A DNA stretch of 64,000 nt from Candidatus Binatia bacterium (GTDB lineage: Bacteria; Desulfobacterota; Binatia; UBA12015). Shown one piece after another: positions 57,875-64,000 of the stretch. Numbering within the stretch: the stretch's first letter is position 1; the number at the start of each line of letters is the position of its first letter. The stretch lies in assembly GCA_036563615.1 (NCBI GenBank), contig DATCMB010000021.1:62001-126000 (forward strand), given 5' to 3'. The notes below the pieces were generated by a model. It saw only the letters and a list, made by a program, of their open reading frames with translations, was not told the DNA's origin and did not search any database. The translations under genes and the position numbers were made by a program.

Positions 57875-59476
57875 TCACGCGAACGTGCGCGCGAGCGCTC
57901 GCTCGAGCGCCGCGAGGTCGTGGCGGTCGCAGCGGAAGCCGACGTAGCGATCCGGGCGCACGAGATAGAGGCAGGTGCCGCGCGCGCCGTACTTCTCTGC
58001 GAACTCGCCGGACGCGTCGCGCAGCAGCGGGAAGCGCTCGAGCTCGACCGCGCGCGCGCCGGGCTGTGCGATGCCCCAGATCGCGATCTCGTCCGCGAAG
58101 CGCTCGCGCAGCCGGTCGGCGAGCGCCGCTACGCGCGTGAAGTCGTCCTCCTTCGCGTCGGCGCCGAAGCAGAGCAGCAGCACGTGCTCGGGCCTGCGGA
58201 CGAGATCGGCGATGCGCAGCGGTGTCGCGACCCAGTCGCGCACGAGCCCGCCCGCGTCGGGCGCGCGGTCTCCCGGACGCGGACCCGCGGCGAGCGCGCC
58301 CGGCGCGACGTCCTCCGACACCCAGCGGCTGTCGCGGTAGTTGACGAAGAGCTGCGAGTCCTCGAGCCACTGGTTGAAGCGGATCTCGCCGGTCGCGAGG
58401 CCGGCGTCCATGCGCCGGGTCGTGCGGTTGACGACGTCGAGCCCGACCGGACGGCGCTCGGCGTCGTAGCTCTCGAGCAGCTCCGACGCCGCACGACCGC
58501 GCACCGCGAGCGCGAGCTTCCAGGCGAGGTTGTGCGCGTCCTGGATGCCGGTGTTCATGCCCTGCCCGCCGATCGGCGGGTGGATGTGCGCCGCGTCGCC
58601 GACCAGGAACGCGCGGTCCTTCGCGTAGCGCGACACGATGCGGTGGCTGATCCGGTAGTACGACGACCAGACCAGGTCGGTCATCTCGGTGCCCGGCGGC
58701 AGGATCGGCGACATCACCTCGCGCAGCTTCTCGAGCGTCGGCGGTTGGCTCAGATCCGCGCCCTCCTCCTGCTGCTCCATCGGCGCCGCGCACGACACCC
58801 GGTAGCGCTTGGGATCGCCCGGCACCGGGATCGCGACGAGGATGTTGCGCAGCTCGCCGTTCTCCGTCTGCGTGAAGCGGTGCCCGTAGGCGTGCGAGCG
58901 GTCCCAGTGGAGGCGCACGTCGCCCAGCATGAAGGTCATCTCGTAGGCGTCGCCCTCGTACTGGAGGCCGAGCCCGTGGCGCACCGTGCTGTGCGCGCCG
59001 TCGCAGCCGACGAGCCAGCGGCACGCGACCTTGCGCTCGCCATCCGCGGTCGCGATGCGCGCGACGACGCCGTCCGCGCGCATGTCGAAATCGACCAGCC
59101 GCGCGCCCTGCTCGACGCGGCCGCCGTGACGCGCGAACGCTTCACGCAGAAGCGCCTCGCTCTCGTACTGCGCGAGGCTCAGGAAGCCGTACGGCATGCC
59201 CGGCGCGTCGACTTCCTCGCGCGTCACCGGTCCGTTGTCGACGGACGAGTCCATGCCGGCGAAGAAGCAGCCGCGACGCAGCGCCTCGAGCAGCACCCCG
59301 CACTGGTCCCAGACCTCGAGCGTGCGCGGCGTCAAGCCAAGAGCCTTGCACCACGTGTCCGGTCGCGGCCGCTGGTCGATCACCAAGGGCTCGACGCCGT
59401 GCTGCTGCAGCTCGAGCGCCGTCTGCAGCCCGACCGGACCACCACCCACCACCAAGACCTCGACCTCGTTTCGCAT
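57875..59476 (-). CDS. FAD-dependent aromatic monooxygenase (PheA/TfdB family)
   Basis: Single-component flavoprotein hydroxylase of 533 residues. The FAD site VLVVGGGPVGLQTALELQQHG, the DG motif VGCDGAHSTVRHGLG, and the second FAD motif LVGDAAHIHPPIGGQGMNTG are complete; a C-terminal thioredoxin-like domain (LLLCFGADAKEDDFTR, RPDRYVGFRC) is typical of the family that hydroxylates phenols, 3-hydroxyphenylpropionate or polyketide rings. The specific substrate is unknown, with no ring-cleavage gene nearby. ATG at 59476 has GGAGG 8 bases upstream. A copy of CGTCAAGC lies inside the coding region as GGC-TTG-ACG. Confidence 0.9.
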   Translation of the reverse strand: MRNEVEVLVVGGGPVGLQTALELQQHGVEPLVIDQRPRPDTWCKALGLTPRTLEVWDQCGVLLEALRRGCFFAGMDSSVDNGPVTREEVDAPGMPYGFLSLAQYESEALLREAFARHGGRVEQGARLVDFDMRADGVVARIATADGERKVACRWLVGCDGAHSTVRHGLGLQYEGDAYEMTFMLGDVRLHWDRSHAYGHRFTQTENGELRNILVAIPVPGDPKRYRVSCAAPMEQQEEGADLSQPPTLEKLREVMSPILPPGTEMTDLVWSSYYRISHRIVSRYAKDRAFLVGDAAHIHPPIGGQGMNTGIQDAHNLAWKLALAVRGRAASELLESYDAERRPVGLDVVNRTTRRMDAGLATGEIRFNQWLEDSQLFVNYRDSRWVSEDVAPGALAAGPRPGDRAPDAGGLVRDWVATPLRIADLVRRPEHVLLLCFGADAKEDDFTRVAALADRLRERFADEIAIWGIAQPGARAVELERFPLLRDASGEFAEKYGARGTCLYLVRPDRYVGFRCDRHDLAALERALARTFA

Positions 59477-59579
59477 CCCTCGACCTCCGCCGGGCACGTT
59501 TACAACGCTTGACGAGCCGCGAGAAGCGAGCGCAGGGCACGAGCGACGTCGCCTTGGCGTCCGCGCTGGCGCAGCGTAC

Positions 59580-60932
59580 ATGGAGCTCGTGGCGAGACGT
59601 TCGGGCAGCGCCGATCTGCCGCTGCACGGCGGTCGCGTGCCGCGCTGGCTCGCGGACCGCATGAGCCGGCTCGGACGGGTGATCGTCGAGGCGATCGTCC
59701 TCGAGTACGGCCGCGACGAGCTCCTGCGCCGGCTCGCGCACCCGTTCTGGTTCCAGTCCTTCGGCGCGGTGATGGGCATGGACTGGCACTCGTCCGGCAT
59801 CACCACCGCGGTGCTCGGCGCGCTCAAGCGCGGGCTCGCGCCGGTCGAGCACGAGCTCGGCGTGCACGTCTGCGGCGGACGCGGCGCGCACTCGCGACGC
59901 ACGCCGCACGAGCTGCTCGCGCTCGGCGAGCGGGTCGGGATCGACGGCGACGCGCTCGCGCGCACGAGCCGGCTCGTCGCCAAGGTCGACAACGCCGCCG
60001 TGCAGGACGGCTTCACGCTCTACCTGCACGGCTTCATCGTGACCGACGACGGCCGCTGGGTCGTCGTGCAGCAAGGGATGAGCCCCGAGGCGCGGCTCGC
60101 GCGCCGCTACCACTGGCTGTCGGAGGGGCTCGAGAGCTTTCTCGACGATCCGCACGCCGCGATCGAGGGACGAAGCCGCGGCGTGATCGTCAACCTCGCC
60201 GACCGGCGCGCCGCGCGCTCGCGCGCGAGCCAGCTCGCGCTGCTCGCGCGCGGTCCGGATCGCGTGCTCGCGGCGCTGCGCGGTCCGCTGCCGGAGCTGG
60301 CGCGCGTGCCCGAAGAGCTTGCCGAGCCCGAAGCTGCGCCCGGGCCCGTGCAGCCGACGCTGCCGCACCTCGTGATGCCGACGCGGCACGACGTGCGCGC
60401 AGGCGACGTCGTCCTGCGCCGCCTGCACGGCGCGCTCGCCGCCGCCGCCGACCGCGCGCCCGAGGACTTCACCGATCTGCTCTTGACGCCCGGGGTCGGC
60501 GCGCGGACGCTCTTCGCGCTGGCGCTCGCCGCCGAGGTGATCCACGGCACGCCGTGCCGCTTCTCCGACCCCGCGCGCTTCTCGCTCGCGCTCGGCGGCA
60601 AGGACGGACACCCGTTCTCCGTGCCGCTGCGCGTCTACGACGAGACGCTGCGCGTGCTGACTCGCGCGGTGGAGGCCGCGCGCCTCGCGAACGACGACCG
60701 GCTCGCGGCGCTGCGCCGGCTCGACGCCGAGGCGCGGCGGCTCGAGCGGCTGGTGAAGGGACCGTCGTTCGAGGAGCTGATCGTGCGCGAGCGCGCGCGC
60801 TCGGCGGAGCTCGGCGGCCGCAGCGTCGGGCGCGGCGGCGGTCGCGTCGGGGGCGGCGAGACTGGCGTCGGACGCGGCTTACGCGGCGTCGCTCCGAGTG
60901 CGACGTCCGGCGTGCGCTCGCCGCGGTCCTGA
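59580..60932 (+). CDS. DUF763-family protein
   Basis: Conserved protein of unknown function, 450 residues, no signal or membrane segment. Matches the DUF763 pattern known mainly from archaea and thermophilic bacteria: DLPLHGGRVPRWLADRM, HPFWFQSFGAVMGMDWHSSG, GGRGAHSRRTPHELL, DGFTLYLHGFIV, MPTRHDVRAGDVVLRRLH. Conserved His, Asp and Arg residues would suit a metal-dependent or nucleic-acid enzyme, but this is not established. The last ~35 residues are Gly/Arg-rich and disordered, an addition to the family core. ATG at 59580 starts just before the first conserved motif. Divergent from the monooxygenase gene. Confidence 0.85.
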   Translation: MELVARRSGSADLPLHGGRVPRWLADRMSRLGRVIVEAIVLEYGRDELLRRLAHPFWFQSFGAVMGMDWHSSGITTAVLGALKRGLAPVEHELGVHVCGGRGAHSRRTPHELLALGERVGIDGDALARTSRLVAKVDNAAVQDGFTLYLHGFIVTDDGRWVVVQQGMSPEARLARRYHWLSEGLESFLDDPHAAIEGRSRGVIVNLADRRAARSRASQLALLARGPDRVLAALRGPLPELARVPEELAEPEAAPGPVQPTLPHLVMPTRHDVRAGDVVLRRLHGALAAAADRAPEDFTDLLLTPGVGARTLFALALAAEVIHGTPCRFSDPARFSLALGGKDGHPFSVPLRVYDETLRVLTRAVEAARLANDDRLAALRRLDAEARRLERLVKGPSFEELIVRERARSAELGGRSVGRGGGRVGGGETGVGRGLRGVAPSATSGVRSPRS

Positions 60933-60985
60933 GCGCGGGGCGTCGCGCTGGGGCGTCGCGTTCGGCTCGTCGCGTTGGGCGCGCG

Positions 60986-62473
60986 TCAAGCCGCGCCGTG
61001 CGGCAGCGCGACCACCAGGCGCACCTTGCCCGAGCGCTCGCCCGCGAGGCGCTCGTGGCGCTCGGTCGTGACCTGAGCGGGCGCGCCGAGCACGCTTTCG
61101 AGCGCGCGCGCCGCGGCGTCCGCGACGCGCCGGTAATCCTCCTCGTCGCGCGTCACGAGACGCAAGACGAACGCGTGCGGCGCCGTCTGCACGAGCTGGT
61201 ACTGGACGATCTCTGGGAATTGCTTGACGGCGCCCCAGATGCCGCGCGGGTGCAGGACGCGGCCGCCGGGCCGCTCGAGCACGTCCTCGACGCGGCCGTC
61301 GATCTCCGCGAGCGCGTCGAGCGTCCGCCCGCACGGGCACGCCCCCGACGCGAACGACGCCACGTCGTTCAGCCGATAGTTGAGCAGCACCGTGCCGCGG
61401 TTGACCAGGTTCGAGATCACGACCGTGCCGCGCTCGCCGCGCGGCACGTCGCGGCCGTCGGCGTCGACGATGCGCACGTGGCACAGGTCCTCGTGCAGGT
61501 GAAAGCGCGAGCGCGCCTCGCACAGGAAGGCGATCTTGAAGGCCTCGACCGAGTTGTAGAAGGAGATCACCGGCGCGCCGAGCGTGCGCTCGATCTCGAG
61601 CCGCGCCTCGCGGTCGAGGCTCTCCGCGCCGTAGGTGATGACCTTGGGCGGCACGAGCTTCGCGTCGCCGCGGGCGACGGCCCGGCTCAGCGCCGCCAGG
61701 TAGTTGCCGAAGGTCGCGAGCACGTCCGGGCGGAACTCGTTCAGCGCCGCGACGTTCGCCGCGAGCGGCGCGAGCACGGAGAGCTTGCGCCGCGTCGGCC
61801 GCGCGAGCAGCGTGCTCTCCGCGTAGAACGCGCGCACGAGATCGATAGTGCCGCCCCGGTAGCCGATGCCGACCTCGCGGTAGCCCAGCCGCCGCCCGAG
61901 CAGCGTCGTGACCACGCGCCGCTCGCGCTCGCCGTACGCGACGTTCGCGAGCAGCGAGCGCCGATCGTGCCAGATCTGCCCCGGCTTTCCGGTCGAGCCG
62001 CTGCTGAGAAAGAGGAGCGCGTTGCGTCCGGCGCGCGACGTCGAGCGGAAGCGCTCCGGATCCCTGCGCAGGTCGTCCTTGTCGATCAGCGGCAGGCGCG
62101 CGAGGTCGCGCGCGGTGGTGATGCTCGCCGGGTCGACGCCGAGCTTGCGGAAGGTGTCGCGGTAGAACGGCACCGTGCGCGCCGCGTAGCGGACGGTCGC
62201 GCGGACGCGGGCGTCGCGCAGGGCTTCGATGCGCGCGCGGGGCGCGTAGGGGATGCGCTGCTGGCCGGGGAGGTGTGCGAGGACGACGGCGTTGCCGGCG
62301 AGCTTGCGGAGGAGTGAGCGGACGGATCGGACGCCGGGCTCGCGCGGGATCGACCTTTCGCGCGAAAGCGTCGCGTCGCGCGACGTCGTGGCGTCGCGCG
62401 CGGTTGCGCGGGTGTCGGCCGCGATGTCCGGCTCGTGTCTCAAAGCGCCAACGATGCCCGCTTTGGATCGCAA
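60986..62473 (-). CDS. PaaK-like (phenylacetate-CoA-ligase family) adenylate-forming protein
   Basis: ATP-dependent acyl/aryl adenylating enzyme related to phenylacetate-CoA ligase, about 495 residues. The phosphate-binding loop LFLSSGSTGKPGQIWHDR, the EAFKIAFLCEA region, GTVVISNLVNRGTVLLNYR, DVASFASGACPCGRTL and a late Gly-rich hinge (GRVEDVLERPGGRVL) match the family. Homologues of this type also occur in capsular and coenzyme F390-type pathways, so the substrate is uncertain. The first ~50 residues are low-complexity (RDATTSRDATLSRE) and the TTG start at 62473 has no good ribosome site; the true start may be inside. The stop codon lies in a copy of GCTTGACG. Confidence 0.82.
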   Translation of the reverse strand: MRSKAGIVGALRHEPDIAADTRATARDATTSRDATLSRERSIPREPGVRSVRSLLRKLAGNAVVLAHLPGQQRIPYAPRARIEALRDARVRATVRYAARTVPFYRDTFRKLGVDPASITTARDLARLPLIDKDDLRRDPERFRSTSRAGRNALLFLSSGSTGKPGQIWHDRRSLLANVAYGERERRVVTTLLGRRLGYREVGIGYRGGTIDLVRAFYAESTLLARPTRRKLSVLAPLAANVAALNEFRPDVLATFGNYLAALSRAVARGDAKLVPPKVITYGAESLDREARLEIERTLGAPVISFYNSVEAFKIAFLCEARSRFHLHEDLCHVRIVDADGRDVPRGERGTVVISNLVNRGTVLLNYRLNDVASFASGACPCGRTLDALAEIDGRVEDVLERPGGRVLHPRGIWGAVKQFPEIVQYQLVQTAPHAFVLRLVTRDEEDYRRVADAAARALESVLGAPAQVTTERHERLAGERSGKVRLVVALPHGAA

Positions 62474-62510
62474 AGGGGAGCGATTGGCGCGACCTGACCT
62501 CGTCTACACG

Positions 62511-62869
62511 TCAAGCAGCGGTTTGCTGATGGAACGCGACGCGCCACGTGCCGTCTCGCTTGACGTAGAGCGTCGCGCAGAGAGCCTTCTCGGCGTCCTT
62601 CGGGTAGTTCCAACGCGCGGTCACCGCGTAGTGCAGCAGCGCGACGTCCGGCGCGACCGTGAGCGCGCGGACGTCTCGAAAGTCGACCTCGGCCCAGCGG
62701 TGGCCGGCGGCGTTCTCCTCGCGGAGCGCGGCCAGGGCGAGCTCGAGATCGATCCTGCCGATCTCGGGGAAACGCTGACGGCATCCGGGAGGAACGCGCT
62801 GCCGTAGACCTCGACGTCGTTGGTCCACAACGTCCACTCGATCTGTAGCAGCTCTCGATCGAGACCCAT
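62511..62869 (-). pseudogene. SnoaL-like/DUF4440 protein, broken by a one-base deletion
   Basis: A small alpha+beta-barrel protein of the NTF2/SnoaL/DUF4440 group split across two frames. The first frame, from ATG 62869 (preceded by GGAGA), gives GLDRELLQIEWTLWTNDVEV and ends the conserved stretch at FLPDAV; the second continues with RFPEIGRIDLELALAALREE and runs to the stop at 62511 (TWRVAFHQQTAA). One missing base near 62780-62795 would rejoin them into about 119 residues. Either a young pseudogene or a sequence error. Its function is unknown; relatives bind small molecules. The stop lies in CGTCAAGC. Confidence 0.7.
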
Positions 62870-62974
62870 CGCCGTCTCCGCAGCAATTCGAAAGCAACGA
62901 GCTCGGCGGCGCCGATCCTCCCGACGCTCGATGCGTCAGGGAGTCGGCACCGCCGGGCTCGTCAGAGAAACGGG

Positions 62975-63946
62975 CTACGCCGCCGCGCTCTCGCGCGCGA
63001 TCGCCGTGAGATGCTCCGCGTCCGTCCCGCAGCACCCGCCGACGACGCGCAGCCCGTACTCGCGCTTCATCGCCGCGACCTCGCGGCCGAGCTCTGCGGG
63101 GTTGCCGCGGTCGAGCTCGGGGCTCTCGTCGAGCTCGGCGTGGCTCTTGCGCGACGAGTTGGCGCGGATGCCCTGGAAGCGGTCGAGCCAGCGGGCGCCC
63201 TCGGCCTTGGCGCGGGCGAGCGCGCCCTCGACGTGCGTGGGGTGCGCGCAGTTCACCATGTAGAAGAGCGGCGCGCCGCCGGTGGCCTCGTCGACGCGGC
63301 GGATCAGCTCGCCGAGCGACGTGCCGTCGGGGAGCGTGCCGTCGGTCTCCACGGTCGGCGACACGATCACCGGCAAGCCGAACTCGGCCGCCGCCTGCGC
63401 GACGCCGATCGACTCGGCGACGCTGGTCATCGTCAGCGCGCACACGAGCTCGACCCCGGCCCGCGCCAGCACCTCGATCTGGGCGCGGTGGTAGGCGCGC
63501 GCCTTCTCGGGGGTCACCTCGGCGTCGGACACCTTGTAGCCGTCGCCCCGCGGGCCGATGTCGGCCGTGAGGACCACGGGCAGCGCGGCGCGCGCGCCGT
63601 CGCCCGCGCGCCACTCGGCGACCGCCTCGCGGGTGCGCTGCACGGCGAGCTCGTTGAAGCGAACGAGGTCGCTCGCGGGGTAGCCGAGCGCCGTGACGAA
63701 GTCGGGGTGCGCCCGCCACACGAGCGTGTCGAGCAGCAGGCCGTGGCCGTTCTCGTGCGCCGCCGCGAAGATGAGGGCGAGGTACTCGCGCTTGAGGCGG
63801 TCCCAGGCCGCCTCGTCGTCGAAGATCTCGAACGCGCAGCCCTCGCGCAGCGGGAACCCCTGCTGGAACATCATGAAGGTCTCGGTCCCGCCGGGGGTGA
63901 TGTACGTCCGTCCGCTCGAGAAGAACCCTGCCTTGGTCGTGCTCAT
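62975..63946 (-). CDS. Homocysteine S-methyltransferase family protein
   Basis: Zinc-dependent methyltransferase of the BHMT/MmuM family, 323 residues, cytoplasmic. The TIM-barrel family motifs are visible: GGTETFMMFQQGF near residue 20, the first zinc Cys in MVNCAHPTHVEG, and the paired zinc Cys in GGCCGTDAEHL close to the C-terminus. Members use betaine, S-methylmethionine or related methyl donors to make methionine; the donor here is not known, since the residues for choice are not obvious. AGGAGG precedes ATG at 63946. It ends 105 bases before the DUF4440 gene. Confidence 0.9.
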   Translation of the reverse strand: MSTTKAGFFSSGRTYITPGGTETFMMFQQGFPLREGCAFEIFDDEAAWDRLKREYLALIFAAAHENGHGLLLDTLVWRAHPDFVTALGYPASDLVRFNELAVQRTREAVAEWRAGDGARAALPVVLTADIGPRGDGYKVSDAEVTPEKARAYHRAQIEVLARAGVELVCALTMTSVAESIGVAQAAAEFGLPVIVSPTVETDGTLPDGTSLGELIRRVDEATGGAPLFYMVNCAHPTHVEGALARAKAEGARWLDRFQGIRANSSRKSHAELDESPELDRGNPAELGREVAAMKREYGLRVVGGCCGTDAEHLTAIARESAAA

Positions 63947-63979
63947 CGACTCCTCCTGACCCGGAAGGCGTAGGGTTCC

Positions 63980-63996
63980 GCCTCACGGTGTGAGGC
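63980..63996. promoter_or_regulatory. Small palindrome upstream of the methyltransferase gene
   Basis: GCCTCAC, loop GGT, GTGAGGC: perfect 7-bp inverted repeat 34-50 bases upstream of the start. Could be an operator or a terminator of a gene beyond the window; the edge prevents choice. Confidence 0.3.
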
Positions 63997-64000
63997 CCCG

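Noticed and set aside
60938..60975. Three degenerate copies of a GGGGCGTCGCG unit between DUF763 and the PaaK-like gene
   Set aside because: Short, imperfect and expected in sequence of this composition; no stable hairpin.

Overview
The window is a very GC-rich (about 70% by eye), gene-dense bacterial chromosome segment. It carries no rRNA, tRNA, CRISPR array, insertion sequence or phage gene that I can see. Gene content suggests a free-living Gram-negative bacterium of the former Deltaproteobacteria, Myxococcota- or Binatota-like. The clues are OpgG, lipoproteins and c-type cytochromes, an ELWxxDGT-repeat protein with a Cys-rich CGNG..E.CDDG tail, a delta-60/Calx-beta protein and a secreted beta-helix protein. 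The lineage is an inference; no marker gene here settles it.

Layout. 1-2071: end of a PAS/hybrid histidine kinase. 2136-5322: FkbM methyltransferase, SGNH hydrolase and an FAD halogenase-like enzyme, all on the minus strand. 5524-8721: giant ELW-repeat secreted protein. 8778-14734: tight five-gene minus-strand operon with two AlkP-superfamily phosphodiesterases, a 67-residue RHH-like protein, a membrane protein and a sulfotransferase, divergent from a small lipoprotein (14977-15456). 15617-20652: DoxX, ChrA and an isolated infB with an unusual leader. 20817-30908: Hsp20, alpha/beta hydrolase, MarC, Zn alcohol dehydrogenase, CBS protein, beta-helix protein, Kef-type antiporter, DUF2845 protein and a periplasmic methyltransferase. 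30967-34267: frameshifted AAA-ATPase regulator. 34582-36223: zinc-ribbon protein and a cytochrome c-rhodanese fusion. 36274-51086: a putative beta-1,2-glucan uptake and breakdown island. 51130-54540: an intact paralogue of the frameshifted regulator. 54628-63946: delta-60 protein, FAD monooxygenase, DUF763, PaaK-like ligase, broken DUF4440 gene and homocysteine S-methyltransferase-like gene.

The most system-like region is 36274-51086. It combines OpgG, a complete sugar ABC importer (binding protein, two permeases and a distal ATPase), a secreted discoidin/(alpha/alpha)6 protein, a soluble protein equal to the dual GH94 half of cyclic beta-1,2-glucan synthase (NdvB) without its glycosyltransferase, and a secreted glycoamylase-like (PF10091) protein. 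The reading offered is that a periplasmic beta-1,2-glucan is cut outside the membrane, imported, and phosphorolysed in the cytoplasm. Two large paralogous ATPase regulators lie on either side.

A second whole-window signal is the oligomer GCTTGACG / CGTCAAGC. The 7-mer core was counted 42 times by eye, against about 6 expected from base composition. It is often spelled with otherwise rare codons, sits on several stop codons and forms the arms of one terminator-like hairpin.
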